A stretch of 59,966 bases of DNA from Ignavibacteriota bacterium. GTDB taxonomy: Bacteria; Bacteroidota; Ignavibacteria; SZUA-365. Shown one piece after another: positions 26,183 through 35,587 of this stretch (within the stretch, counting starts at the first letter, position 1; every line of letters begins with the position of its first letter). The notes beneath the pieces are model-generated. The model saw only the letters and a program-made list of their open reading frames with translations. It was not told the origin of the DNA and searched no databases. Both the position numbers and the translations under genes were made by a program. The DNA lies in assembly GCA_016218045.1 (NCBI GenBank), contig JACRFB010000029.1, forward strand, positions 1 through 59,966, read 5' to 3'.

Positions 26183-26842
26183 ATGTATTCTGTTGTTGTG
26201 TATTGGATTTCGCTCCTGCTTCTTCTCGCTGTAGTGATAGTGCTGGATCTTCGGTATAATCTTCTTCGGGATACGAGCACTGCGGTGAAACGGCCGCACA
26301 GCTATTCCCGCGTGCAGCTGGCCTGGTGGTCGAGTATCGTCCTGGCTGGTTTTATTGGCGCACTCGTGGATTTTTTTAGTGGCAGCGACGTGGGCATCCC
26401 CACACTTCACTCGTCCACCCTCATTCTGCTAGGAATCAGCTCGGCAACAACTGTCACCGCACGTGTCATCGATATCTCTGACATTACGAAGGAGACGAGG
26501 AATCGCAGTCAGGATTGTGAACGGGATTCGTTTCTGCTCGATATTCTATCCGATGGTGACGGGGTAAGTATACACCGCTTCCAGTCTCTTGTTTTTAATG
26601 TTGCGATCGGGATCTGGTTCCTACTGAAAGTGCATTATCACCTCGCTGGGAACGCCGACCCCACAGCGGTATTCCCCGTCCTCGACGACAATGTGCTTAT
26701 CCTGCTCGGATTGAGTTCAGGCACCTATGCCGCGTTGAAATTGGGTGAGAATAAAACTCTGAATCGAACCGCCGGCAGCTGCGATACCCCTCCAGTTGTG
26801 CACGACGAGGCACTCGACGATTCGATAGCAGCACGGGGGTAG
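26183..26842 (+). CDS. Four-TM membrane protein with internal duplication
   Basis: 219 aa from ATG 26183, chosen because GGAGGGTCAG precedes it and the longer frame adds a non-membrane, repeat-adjacent leader. Two similar halves: YSRVQLAWWSSIVLAGF...LILLGISSATT and IHRFQSLVFNVAIGIWF...LILLGLSSGTY. The second repeat ends in the GLSSGTYAALKLGEN phrase typical of a widespread but uncharacterised family of small inner-membrane proteins. Two bases separate it from the amidase-subtilisin gene, so they are one transcript and probably one system; it could anchor or gate that enzyme. Confidence 0.82.
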   Translation: MYSVVVYWISLLLLLAVVIVLDLRYNLLRDTSTAVKRPHSYSRVQLAWWSSIVLAGFIGALVDFFSGSDVGIPTLHSSTLILLGISSATTVTARVIDISDITKETRNRSQDCERDSFLLDILSDGDGVSIHRFQSLVFNVAIGIWFLLKVHYHLAGNADPTAVFPVLDDNVLILLGLSSGTYAALKLGENKTLNRTAGSCDTPPVVHDEALDDSIAARG

Positions 26843-26844
26843 CC

Positions 26845-28464
26845 ATGTCCATTATCGACATTCCCAGCCCGCATTACACTCGCGCCCGCAGCGGCTACAG
26901 GCCGGAAGCCGTTGTTATACACATTATGGCCGGTACGCTCCCTGGAACCGATGCCTGGTTCCGAAATCCTCAGTCGAAAGTTTCGGCACACTATGGCATC
27001 GGACGCACTGGCACAGTGCACCGCTATGTCCAGGAAGCCGACACGGCGTGGCATGCGGGGCGTGTTCACGGACCAACATGGGGCGGACTGCACCCGGCAC
27101 CCGGTGGCGGCTATGTCAATCCCAATTTCTACACCATCGGCATAGAGCACGAGGGGTCTGCAGACTCGGAGTGGACCGATGCAATGTACGAGGCCAGCGC
27201 TGCGCTTGTCGCCGATATCTGTACGCGATGGAACATCCCTGTCGACCGGGCGCATATCATCGGGCACAGGGAAATCTATTCGGTCAAAAGTTGTCCAGGG
27301 ACCAAGGTGGATCTGGAGCGATTGATTCTTATCGCCGGTGCACGCCTCGGTGCCGTGCCTGCGGCCTCTGTCGAGCACGCGCAGGGCACGCTTCGCACAA
27401 CGACAACCATGCGGCTACGACGCGGTGCGCCGAATCTGCGCGCCCCTGTTGTCCGTGTTGTGCCGAAAGGGGAAACTCTCGCGTTCGCGGGCATGACCGA
27501 CCACGGCGAATTGGTGCAGGGCGTCAGTCGTTGGTATCAACTAGCCGAATCAGATCTCTGGATCTGGGGCGGAGGTGTGGATACGCAGGTTCCTCCGGGT
27601 AGCCCGGCGTTGCCTTGGTGGTTGCGGGATTTTGGCATCAGTTCCATCTGGGAGAGAGGCGTCCGTGGTGCGGGTATTCGCGTTGCAATACTCGATAGCG
27701 GAATCAACCGCGCGCACCCGGATCTGCAAGACGCACTGCCTGCAACTGCAGTGCGCGATTTCATCGACACATCCGGCGATGGCGCGGACGAGGATGGGCA
27801 TGGAACCCATTGCGCCGGTATCATCGCTGGGCGAGGTGTACAAAGTGTGCTCGGTGTGGCGCCTGGATGTGAGTTACTCATTGGGAAAATCATGAGGAGA
27901 AAGGGCGGAACAGGCAGCAACTTTCAGATACTCGCGGATGCATTATACTGGGTAGTGGACTCGGGCGCAGACCTCATCTCGCTCAGTTTGTCGACTCCCA
28001 GTGATAACGCACTCGTCCGCCAGGCCTGCACAGATGTGATAGCCGCGGGCGTGCCCATACTCACCGCAATAGGCAACAGCGGCGCTTTTATCAACGCGGT
28101 ATATCCGGCCTCGTATCCAGGGTGCCTCGGAGTCGGATCGGTGGATCGGCACCTACTGAAGGATACCATGTCCGCTGAAAGTCCAGCAGTGCAGTTGCTC
28201 GCGCCTGGCTCGGAGATCATCTCCACCGCCTTGGGTCAAGGCACTACCACGATGAGTGGCACGAGCATGGCTACTGCGTATGCCGCCGGTGTGCTCGCCC
28301 TTCTTTTGTCCGCTGTGTCCTCCGCAACGGGACGGGTCGATCGTGCCGCTCGCTGCCAACAAGCCCTGCTATCCAGTTGCCTTGACCTTGCAACACCCGG
28401 CACCGATACATCCACAGGCCACGGGCTCATACAGCCGACGGCCGCGCTCTCACGGCTCATTTAA
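26845..28464 (+). CDS. Amidase_2 (N-acetylmuramoyl-L-alanine amidase) - SH3-like - subtilisin fusion
   Basis: 539 aa, no signal peptide. Residues 1-165: PGRP/amidase_2 domain with Zn ligands H26 (VVIHIMAG), H141 (IIGHREI) and C150 (SCPG). Residues ~182-245: SH3-like cell-wall binding segment (TTTMRLRRGAPNLRAPVV, SRWYQLAESDLWIW). Residues ~258-539: S8 subtilisin with D284 (VAILDSGIN), H322 (DGHGTHCAG), oxyanion N411 (AIGNSG) and S474 (SGTSMAT). All catalytic residues are intact in both enzymes. A cell-wall amidase joined to a serine protease is unusual; it could be a toxin or effector that cuts wall and protein, or a self-processing lysin. Co-transcribed with the 4-TM gene. Confidence 0.85.
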   Translation: MSIIDIPSPHYTRARSGYRPEAVVIHIMAGTLPGTDAWFRNPQSKVSAHYGIGRTGTVHRYVQEADTAWHAGRVHGPTWGGLHPAPGGGYVNPNFYTIGIEHEGSADSEWTDAMYEASAALVADICTRWNIPVDRAHIIGHREIYSVKSCPGTKVDLERLILIAGARLGAVPAASVEHAQGTLRTTTTMRLRRGAPNLRAPVVRVVPKGETLAFAGMTDHGELVQGVSRWYQLAESDLWIWGGGVDTQVPPGSPALPWWLRDFGISSIWERGVRGAGIRVAILDSGINRAHPDLQDALPATAVRDFIDTSGDGADEDGHGTHCAGIIAGRGVQSVLGVAPGCELLIGKIMRRKGGTGSNFQILADALYWVVDSGADLISLSLSTPSDNALVRQACTDVIAAGVPILTAIGNSGAFINAVYPASYPGCLGVGSVDRHLLKDTMSAESPAVQLLAPGSEIISTALGQGTTTMSGTSMATAYAAGVLALLLSAVSSATGRVDRAARCQQALLSSCLDLATPGTDTSTGHGLIQPTAALSRLI

Positions 28465-28482
28465 AATCGAGAAGGTACATTG

Positions 28483-30468
28483 ATGATACAACGACTGTCG
28501 ATCACGCTTGGCTTTGTTCTCTTGCTCCCATTATGCATCCGCGCGCAACACGCCGCACAGGATGCGCTATTTCTCTCTGCGCACCTTGTGGGGAGTGATG
28601 GGAAATTTATCGTCAACGATCCGGGTGGTGAGAAAAGCGATGACTGGAAGGAGTGCTGGGACAAACTGAACCGCTATCTCCCTGATCCGAAGTCGCAAAA
28701 GTCGGTCGAAAGTGTTGTTCGGCAATACATGAAATACGACACGAACCAGCCAATTCGGTCGTTCTTCCCGGACTTTGTCGGCGAATCGGATTCACAAACC
28801 TCCTTCGCCTCCGGCGGCAGGTCGCTTGCGTCCGGTCTCGGTTCTGTCGACGTCACGCAATTTGCCGACGGCTTCGCGAAGTTTCTTGTGGAGCGAACCA
28901 GGCAGGAATTAAGCACCGCATTCTTTGAACGTTTTGTAGATCTGCTCGAAGATCCCGCGTACAAGGATGCACGCACATTGTTTCCGCGCACGCACGAGGC
29001 GCTGAGAAGTATCGGACAGAACGTGTATCTCTTTAGTGCGTACCTGAACGTCCTGCGCGAATCTTTTGTATCGGATCTCTCCACACTGATCGATCGACTT
29101 CCTCTTGTTGTTCGTGATCCACGCTACGATGAATTCTTCCAGCAGCACCGGGGCTTGCGCGCAGTTCTCCTCACGGCGCTTGAACTCGGGGCTGGATTTC
29201 ATTCAAAAACGCATCCAGCCATCATTCTGGAAAAGTTCGATGTTTCGAATTTGTCCGATGTCGAGAATCAGGACATTGCTGCCGGTGTCCGAACAATGCA
29301 GGTCCTGTCGGAATCCATGCGCGGCAGCGGCGGCACGGAGTATTGGATCGAGCGGAGTGAATTGAATCGACTACTGAAGGACCGCACTGCGTTCAAAATA
29401 TACCTCGGACTTGTCTGGCAAAGGTCGGACGGGATACGGTTTGCACAGGGCGAAACAATGCAGCGTCTTTTGGAAGACGCGGCACGAACAAGCACCGCCG
29501 CGGAAACATGGATCGAGTATCTACGGGGAATGGGAGAAATTGTCCGCGCAGTCGAGAATAATGTGGAGAGGAGCTCGGATACGGATTCGCGCACGGTGAA
29601 GTTGAACGCATACCTCGCTCTCTCCGGTTCCGTGGTCAACCTCCTTGAATACTCCGAGAAAATGTTCTCACTCCCCATCCTGAAGCAACGCACGGGCGGG
29701 ATCATTCCTAAAGAATACGCCGCCTTCATTACGTATCTCCGGGATGCAGTACAGCTCGCCCAAGCGATTGACCGGGGCAGCTACGGTGCGGCCATACTCC
29801 ACCTCCATTCGCTGTATACTACCGCCTTCACCCTCGATCCGACGGATCCAGAGCAGGTACAGGACACCTTGAAAAAATCGCGGTGCATTCAGTCCTTTCT
29901 GATGCAGTACGGTACATTCATGGCTGCGGTCGCCGAGGCGAAAAACTCCGACGATGTACAACGCGCCATTGAAGCGGCAGCGTTGCCGCCCGGCAGCGCT
30001 TCGATGAAGCGACATGCGCTCTTCGATGTATCGTTGAATGCGTATCTCGGTCCTTTCACCGGCATGGAATGGCGCCCGAAAACAGAAACAGCCGGGAAAT
30101 TCAACACCTGGGGCATCACAGCTCCCGCCGGTCTTTCTTTCAGCACAAGCTGCAGGGCCGGATCTTTCAGCCTGTTTGTCTCGCTAATCGATCTCGGCGC
30201 CGTGACGGCATACCGCTTCGGCGACGACACCACACAATCCATCCCCACCGTGCAACTGAGGGATATCGTGTCGCCCGGACTCTTCCTCTCGTACGGCATA
30301 CCATCCCTGCCCATCTCGGTACATGCAGGCATCCAGGTGAGTCCACCGCTGCACAAAGTCACCTCTCTCGCAAACGAATATCGCACCGACCACGCGTTGC
30401 GCGTGAGTCTGGGACTCGTCGTCGATATACCGGTCCTCTCATTCTACAACAAACCCCGAATGGAATAG
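28483..30468 (+). CDS. Large secreted protein of unknown function
   Basis: 661 aa from ATG 28483 with AAGGTAC upstream. Signal peptide MIQRLSITLGFVLLLPLCIRA, cleavage at RAQ. Residues 30-500 are helix-rich (TQFADGFAKFLVERTRQELSTAFFERFVDLLED; AYLNVLRESFVSDLSTLIDRL). The last ~130 residues look like beta-strands ending in an aromatic (LPISVHAGIQVSP, HALRVSLGLVVDIPVLSFY), as in outer-membrane-associated proteins. Family not recognised. It follows the amidase-subtilisin gene after 18 bp, so it belongs to the same operon. Confidence 0.8.
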   Translation: MIQRLSITLGFVLLLPLCIRAQHAAQDALFLSAHLVGSDGKFIVNDPGGEKSDDWKECWDKLNRYLPDPKSQKSVESVVRQYMKYDTNQPIRSFFPDFVGESDSQTSFASGGRSLASGLGSVDVTQFADGFAKFLVERTRQELSTAFFERFVDLLEDPAYKDARTLFPRTHEALRSIGQNVYLFSAYLNVLRESFVSDLSTLIDRLPLVVRDPRYDEFFQQHRGLRAVLLTALELGAGFHSKTHPAIILEKFDVSNLSDVENQDIAAGVRTMQVLSESMRGSGGTEYWIERSELNRLLKDRTAFKIYLGLVWQRSDGIRFAQGETMQRLLEDAARTSTAAETWIEYLRGMGEIVRAVENNVERSSDTDSRTVKLNAYLALSGSVVNLLEYSEKMFSLPILKQRTGGIIPKEYAAFITYLRDAVQLAQAIDRGSYGAAILHLHSLYTTAFTLDPTDPEQVQDTLKKSRCIQSFLMQYGTFMAAVAEAKNSDDVQRAIEAAALPPGSASMKRHALFDVSLNAYLGPFTGMEWRPKTETAGKFNTWGITAPAGLSFSTSCRAGSFSLFVSLIDLGAVTAYRFGDDTTQSIPTVQLRDIVSPGLFLSYGIPSLPISVHAGIQVSPPLHKVTSLANEYRTDHALRVSLGLVVDIPVLSFYNKPRME

Positions 30469-30559
30469 CGCACCTTCGCTCGCGTTGTCAGCGGTGTGTG
30501 ACGCACCGCGCGATCACTGATATATATATACTTTTTCCCGAAAGGCACCGGGTGACTGT

Positions 30560-31027
30560 ATGCGTGCAGCCCCGGGAAGTATGCCGCTTACTCTTTCCAT
30601 ACGTATGCGTACCGATGACCTGCTGCGAGGGCAGGTCATCGAATTTTTCTCGGCGGACGAGTGGTCGCAGGAGAACGAGGATGTTTTGCTCCGTCGACTG
30701 CAGGACGTACTCGCCGCAGTGCGCTTTCTGGGGACGGCGTTACATCTCGACCTGAACATCGAAGTTACAGACGCGGAGGCCGCGGAGGATATCATACGCA
30801 GTAAACTGGAGCGTCCGGGAACGGTGCATCCCCACAAGCTCAGCCTCAGAGAAATTGAGGTGCTCGGACACATAATGAACGGTCTGACCAATCAGGAGAT
30901 AGCCGATACACTATTTATCAGCTATGAAACAGTAAAGTCACATCGAAAGAACATCCTGGCAAAAACCGGCGCACGTAATACCGCCGCTCTCGTTTCGTAT
31001 TATCATCAGACCTTCTTCGATAAATAA
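30560..31027 (+). CDS. LuxR-type HTH regulator
   Basis: 155 aa; ATG 30560 taken, ATG 30581 possible. The C-terminal ~60 residues are a LuxR/GerE helix-turn-helix (LSLREIEVLGHIMNGLTNQEIADTLFISYETVKSHRKNILAKTGARNTAALV, read in parts). The N-terminal half has no receiver domain. It stands between the amidase/secreted-protein operon and the ESPF gene and is a candidate local regulator of the accessory block. Confidence 0.85.
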   Translation: MRAAPGSMPLTLSIRMRTDDLLRGQVIEFFSADEWSQENEDVLLRRLQDVLAAVRFLGTALHLDLNIEVTDAEAAEDIIRSKLERPGTVHPHKLSLREIEVLGHIMNGLTNQEIADTLFISYETVKSHRKNILAKTGARNTAALVSYYHQTFFDK

Positions 31028-31055
31028 CAGATACGCATGCCTATTGCCAATGATA

Positions 31056-31075
31056 AATCCCCCTTTCGGGGGATT
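31056..31075 (+). terminator. Short hairpin after the LuxR gene
   Basis: AATCCCCC (31056-31063) pairs with GGGGGATT (31068-31075) around TTTC, about 30 bp past the stop. No clear T tract follows, so termination is likely but weak. Confidence 0.45.
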
Positions 31076-31145
31076 GATATACAATGCGACAGGATTCTAT
31101 GTTGCGAACGACAATACTTCCTGAACGAACCACTGGGCAACAGAC

Positions 31146-33740
31146 ATGGATAGGCAATCATTCGACGGCTACACCAGCGTTCTTGCGGAATACGAAACGC
31201 CTTTCGCGGACACAACCATGCGCGAGGCGGATCAGTCTGCCGAAGCGGAGCACTATCATACCGATCAGTACTCCCCGGAATACGAGAGTCCTTTTGCCAT
31301 GACCTTCGAGGCGCCGCTCGTGGGACAGATGACGGTATCACCTGTCGCGGGCGAGATCGTGAATCTGCTCGGGGAGCTGCAGAGCGAGGAGTTCGAGGAA
31401 CAGCTCTACGAAATGGCCCAGGAGTTGGAAGACACGTGGTCGAGCAAGGTCTCGAACGAGACCGCGATGGGCGACCGCTTCGTCCCGTACGCGACCCAGG
31501 AGGCGCATCAGTACTTCGAGGCTCTGCTCCAGGAATCGAACCGCATGTTCGACCGTGCGTCGAGTCAGTTCTCGGGGAACAACTTCGAGGATCTGACCGA
31601 TGCGGAAATCGAGAATTTCTTCGAAACATATGAATGGGAGAGCACACTCTCGCCCGCGCAGGAGCAGTTCTTCGGCGGCATATTGAAAAAGGTCAAATCC
31701 GTTGTCAAGAAAGGCATCGATCTGGCCAAAAAGGGCGTTGCGGCTGTCGGGAAAATTCTGCCCATCGGCATGATTCTCAACAAGCTGAAGGGGCTTATCA
31801 AGCCTCTTCTCGACAAGGTGCTGAAATTTGCCATCGGCAAACTCCCCGCCAATCTGCAACCCTATGCGCGAACGCTCGCGGGCAAGCTGCTCAACATGGC
31901 GGGCATGGCTGCAAAGGAGACTGAGGACGAAATTCCGGCCGCCGCCCAACTCGAATCGCTGCAGGCCGAGTTCGATGTGCAGATGGCGAACCTGCTCTTC
32001 GCACCGGGCGAGGCGGAGGCGGAGGATTTTGTCATGGAGTATGAATCCTCCATCGACACGATGCAGCGCGAGGATCCCGCCGCCGAAGCAGGCATTCCCG
32101 CACTCGACGCTGCGCGGCAGCGATTCATCAGCGAACTACAGGAACTTCAGCCCGGGCAGAGTCCCGCGCCTGCAATCGAACGATTCATCCCTGCGGCCAT
32201 CATGGCCCTGCAGCCGGTCATCAAGATTGCGCTGAACATCATCGGCAGGCAGAAGGTCATCAATTTCCTCGCGGGTCTTCTCGCGAAACTCGTCGCGAAG
32301 TATGTACCCGAACAGGTGGCCAAGCCGCTCGCTGCAAGCATCATCGATGTCGGTATGTCGGCCATCGGTTTCGAAACGGCCGAACGCAACCGCAGCGACC
32401 TCGCGTATGAGGCCATCGCGAACACCGTGCAGGAGACAATACAGAATCTCGGCATGCTGAGCGAGGAGACGCTGAACGACCAGGAGGCGCTCACGGCCGA
32501 GACACTCGAGGCCTTCGAGCAGGCGGCGGCCAACAACTTCCCGCAGCAGCACCTCAAGGCGCACAAGCGGCTCACGCAGGACAACGGTGCGTGGGTCATG
32601 ATGCCGCGGTACGGACACAAACACTGCTACAAGAAATACGCGCGCGTGTTCGATGTGACACTGGATCACCGCATCACCTCCACTCTGCGCACATTCCGCG
32701 GCCTGCCGCTCTCGCACTATCTGCGCGACAAACTCGGCATGGATCCCGCGAAGCCGGTACAGGCGCGCGTGCATATCTACGAGGCCATACCGGGCACCAA
32801 GCTGTATCACATCGCGAAGTTCGAAAAGGTGCCGGGCCTGCGCGGCTCCGGACGATTTGCCTACCGGCAGTTGCATCCGCTCACCGTGCAAGCGGCCACC
32901 GCTCTGCTGCGCGAGCCCCGGCTCGGGCGCGATTTCCGTGTGCCCTTCACCACCGTGCGGCATCGCATCGCCGTGGGACAACGTTTCTATTTCCTCGAAA
33001 TCGCGGGAGCGAAACTGCGCGTGGTGCCTGTCGCCACACGGCCGCAAGGCGCCCGGGCAACAGCAGCCGGTGCCGGCAAGGGTGTGCCGTCACAGCCGCA
33101 CACGGGTGGATTGGCGCCGCGCGTGCCCAACTCGAGCGATGTGCAGGGAGTCATCAACTTTGTCCGCTCCGAAATCCGCTTCAACTACTATTTCAGCGAG
33201 CAGGACGCCCTGACAGTGGCCGAGAAGTTGAACGCGAAGGACTATGCCGGAGCGTTCATCAGCATCCGTTACAGCATCCGAACCGTGCTGCAGAATCTGT
33301 TGATCAAGAATGTAGGCAGCAAGGTGAAAATCATACACGAGACGATGCCCGAGATGTACCTCGAGAATTACACCGTGACACAGGACCAGTTCTCGCTTGC
33401 GTCGATCGGTTCGGCGGTGGGCGGACTTGCGCTCAACGCGGGCAAGGAGCTCCTGCAGAAACTCGTCGAGAAACTTGTCACCGTCATCGCCGATGCCGCC
33501 TACAATGCGGTGCTAAACTACTTCAAGGCGCGCGAGAAGGAATTCCTCGCGGCACAGGCATCACCCATGGACGGCGTCACCGTCAAGATCATCTGGTTCA
33601 ACGTGCCGGGAATGGCGGCCATCAGCGCGATCATCAACGCAATCAAGGGCCGTCTCTCGGTCGGCAATATTGCGGACCTGGTGCTGCCGAGTCTGCCTGC
33701 ACCCGAAGTGAAGATTTCCGCCGGCAAACATTTCGACTGA
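31146..33740 (+). CDS. 864-aa protein with N-terminal ETPF/ESPF motifs
   Basis: 864 aa, start ATG 31146. The acidic N-terminus holds YETPF (16-20) and YESPF (46-50), a motif style known from assorted large exported or effector-like bacterial proteins. Residues ~175-260 are an Ala/Lys/Leu helical stretch (ILKKVKSVVKKGIDLAKKGVAAVGKILPIG). A middle part (about 480-640) is beta-rich and starts with MMPRYGHKHCYKKYARVFDV. The C-terminal ~180 residues mix helix and strand (NYYFSEQDALTVAEKLNAKD). No signal peptide and no known domain. It is followed after 11 bp by a metallopeptidase-like gene. I suspect an exported effector or structural partner, without proof. Confidence 0.78.
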   Translation: MDRQSFDGYTSVLAEYETPFADTTMREADQSAEAEHYHTDQYSPEYESPFAMTFEAPLVGQMTVSPVAGEIVNLLGELQSEEFEEQLYEMAQELEDTWSSKVSNETAMGDRFVPYATQEAHQYFEALLQESNRMFDRASSQFSGNNFEDLTDAEIENFFETYEWESTLSPAQEQFFGGILKKVKSVVKKGIDLAKKGVAAVGKILPIGMILNKLKGLIKPLLDKVLKFAIGKLPANLQPYARTLAGKLLNMAGMAAKETEDEIPAAAQLESLQAEFDVQMANLLFAPGEAEAEDFVMEYESSIDTMQREDPAAEAGIPALDAARQRFISELQELQPGQSPAPAIERFIPAAIMALQPVIKIALNIIGRQKVINFLAGLLAKLVAKYVPEQVAKPLAASIIDVGMSAIGFETAERNRSDLAYEAIANTVQETIQNLGMLSEETLNDQEALTAETLEAFEQAAANNFPQQHLKAHKRLTQDNGAWVMMPRYGHKHCYKKYARVFDVTLDHRITSTLRTFRGLPLSHYLRDKLGMDPAKPVQARVHIYEAIPGTKLYHIAKFEKVPGLRGSGRFAYRQLHPLTVQAATALLREPRLGRDFRVPFTTVRHRIAVGQRFYFLEIAGAKLRVVPVATRPQGARATAAGAGKGVPSQPHTGGLAPRVPNSSDVQGVINFVRSEIRFNYYFSEQDALTVAEKLNAKDYAGAFISIRYSIRTVLQNLLIKNVGSKVKIIHETMPEMYLENYTVTQDQFSLASIGSAVGGLALNAGKELLQKLVEKLVTVIADAAYNAVLNYFKAREKEFLAAQASPMDGVTVKIIWFNVPGMAAISAIINAIKGRLSVGNIADLVLPSLPAPEVKISAGKHFD

Positions 33741-33751
33741 CACGACCACCC

Positions 33752-35017
33752 ATGCCCACGCAGCTCAGGACATCGCGGTCCGTCCGGACCTCGCTCCGCA
33801 GACAGGTGATACACTGGCGGCAGGCGGCCTCACGCCTCGCGTCGCTCGAACACCTTGCGTCGGGCACGGCGTGGCATGGCATCGACCATCAGATGGGCGT
33901 GCTGCTGCGGGCGTCCCTGCAGAGGAGTATCGACACCGTGCTCGAGTCCGCGCAGCGTGTCTCTCGCGATCTTGACAGTGCATCCGACGACGCAGCACTG
34001 CGCCGTGTGAAGCGCGAGGTCACGCTGCTGCGCGACGTGTATCTGAAGGCCGAGGAGACGATTCATTTCTACACCGACGCCGTGAACTCGCGCACCACCG
34101 CCAGCGTCGCCGCGCTGCTGCGCGCCTGCGACATCCTCTGTGTCCGCAGCATGCAGCAGGTGCTGCAACCCCTCGGGCGGTCCACACCGACTGTTCTTAC
34201 ATACATCGATAAGGGTGTGGGTGCGTCGATCCTGAAGGCCGGCCTGCGCCTGTGGGACGGCAATGTCAGCTCCGTCGCGGCCATCAAGGTGACACAGCAC
34301 AACCTGTTCCGCCCCACCGCCATCATTCACGAAACCGGGCATCAGGTAGCGCACACGCTCGACTGGAACGACGAACTTGCGCGCGCCCTCGCCGCTGGAT
34401 TGTCGCGCGATCCGGTTGTGGCGAGTGCCTTTGCGTCGTGGAGCAGTGAAATCGCAGCCGACGCCTTCGCCTTTGTCCACACGGGCTACGCGGCGGTGGC
34501 GGCGTTACACGACGTGGTGAGCGGCCCGCCGCAGTCGGTGTTCGCCTACCGTGTACACGATCCCCATCCCATCAGTTACATCCGTGTGCTTCTCGGCACG
34601 GCCATGTGCAGACAGTTCTACGGAAGCGGTCCGTGGGACGAGATGGACATTGCATTCAGGAACGATTACGATCTCGAACTCGTCGGCTTCCCTTCCGTCG
34701 GTTTGATTCGCAAGTGTATTCCCCTGCTCCCGGATGTGGTGCGCATCGTACTGCAGAATTCGTACAGGGCCTTTCACGGGCGGTCCCTCGCCGCGCTGCT
34801 AGATCCTGCAGCCGTTTCACCCGCCGCACTGCAGAAGCTCGAGTACATAGCCGGTCCATCACTCTTCACCTCGCACGCGTGGGTGTGGAAGGAGTGTATC
34901 AAACTCCTGGCGCTGAACGGATACAAGATCGCACTGGGTGAAGGCGACATCGCGGCGCAGTATACAACCCAGGCCGCGTGGATGACACGGCTGGGATTTG
35001 CAGTGGAAGTGAACTAG
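33752..35017 (+). CDS. HExxH metallopeptidase-like protein
   Basis: 421 aa from ATG 33752; the frame is open far upstream across the previous gene, but that part is a shadow. Residues 192-202 read IHETGHQVAHT, a gluzincin-type zinc motif (H193, E194, H197), and E233 in SSEIAADAFAF can be the third ligand, forty residues on. The N-terminal ~120 residues are helical. The C-terminal part (SYIRVLLGTAMCRQFYG) carries no known domain. It follows the ESPF gene closely, so the pair probably acts together, for example as protease and substrate. Confidence 0.78.
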   Translation: MPTQLRTSRSVRTSLRRQVIHWRQAASRLASLEHLASGTAWHGIDHQMGVLLRASLQRSIDTVLESAQRVSRDLDSASDDAALRRVKREVTLLRDVYLKAEETIHFYTDAVNSRTTASVAALLRACDILCVRSMQQVLQPLGRSTPTVLTYIDKGVGASILKAGLRLWDGNVSSVAAIKVTQHNLFRPTAIIHETGHQVAHTLDWNDELARALAAGLSRDPVVASAFASWSSEIAADAFAFVHTGYAAVAALHDVVSGPPQSVFAYRVHDPHPISYIRVLLGTAMCRQFYGSGPWDEMDIAFRNDYDLELVGFPSVGLIRKCIPLLPDVVRIVLQNSYRAFHGRSLAALLDPAAVSPAALQKLEYIAGPSLFTSHAWVWKECIKLLALNGYKIALGEGDIAAQYTTQAAWMTRLGFAVEVN

Positions 35018-35047
35018 AACAGTTCTGAATATCGCAAGGAGCAAATC

Positions 35048-35551
35048 ATGGTACTCGATTATCAAAGCTTGCTGGATCAAGTAAAGCGGATGCCGGAGGA
35101 ATGTCCACACTCCGACATAGACCTTTTGGATAAATTGAAACAGCACGTCACAGATTATTCTAAGCTCCTCTCAAGATACAAGCTGCAGGAGTCAGTGCTC
35201 GTCAATCCCAAAATTGATGTTACTACTGCCATCGCGAATCTTAACCGGGTCGCGGATGAATCGAATCAAGTTGGCAAGAGCATTATTGATCTTCTGAAAC
35301 ATTTAATGGACTTTCCAGGACGCGACTCGACACAAAAGAAGGGCCGTAAGGATGATATTGTAGATCAGGATCAGATTATACAGCTCCGTTATAAGGAGAT
35401 AATGAGTGAGCTGAAAAAATTGATCGATGAAAGCAAATCCGATCCGCGTCCGGTTCAAGAGGTCATAAGTGGCGCCGCACGAAGAGGAGTTATTACAATC
35501 AGACCGGCGAAACCCAAAACTGGCTATACACCCCCAAGAAAGCGGCACTGA
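35048..35551 (+). CDS. Small coiled-coil hypothetical protein
   Basis: 167 aa with an AAGGAG site in front of ATG 35048. Mostly helical (LLDQVKRMPEE, IIDLLKHLMDF, IMSELKKLIDESK) with a basic Pro-rich tail. No family recognised. Lower GC and more A/T-rich codons than the genes around it, together with the next gene, suggest later acquisition of this pair. Sits 36 bp before the next gene. Confidence 0.72.
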   Translation: MVLDYQSLLDQVKRMPEECPHSDIDLLDKLKQHVTDYSKLLSRYKLQESVLVNPKIDVTTAIANLNRVADESNQVGKSIIDLLKHLMDFPGRDSTQKKGRKDDIVDQDQIIQLRYKEIMSELKKLIDESKSDPRPVQEVISGAARRGVITIRPAKPKTGYTPPRKRH

Positions 35552-35587
35552 ACTTCATTTTCCTAAAACCAGAAGCTGAGAACAACC

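Noticed and set aside
32591-33740. Extension of the metallopeptidase ORF upstream into the ESPF gene
   Set aside because: Overlaps a better coding frame; a normal start at 33752 follows the stop of the previous gene.
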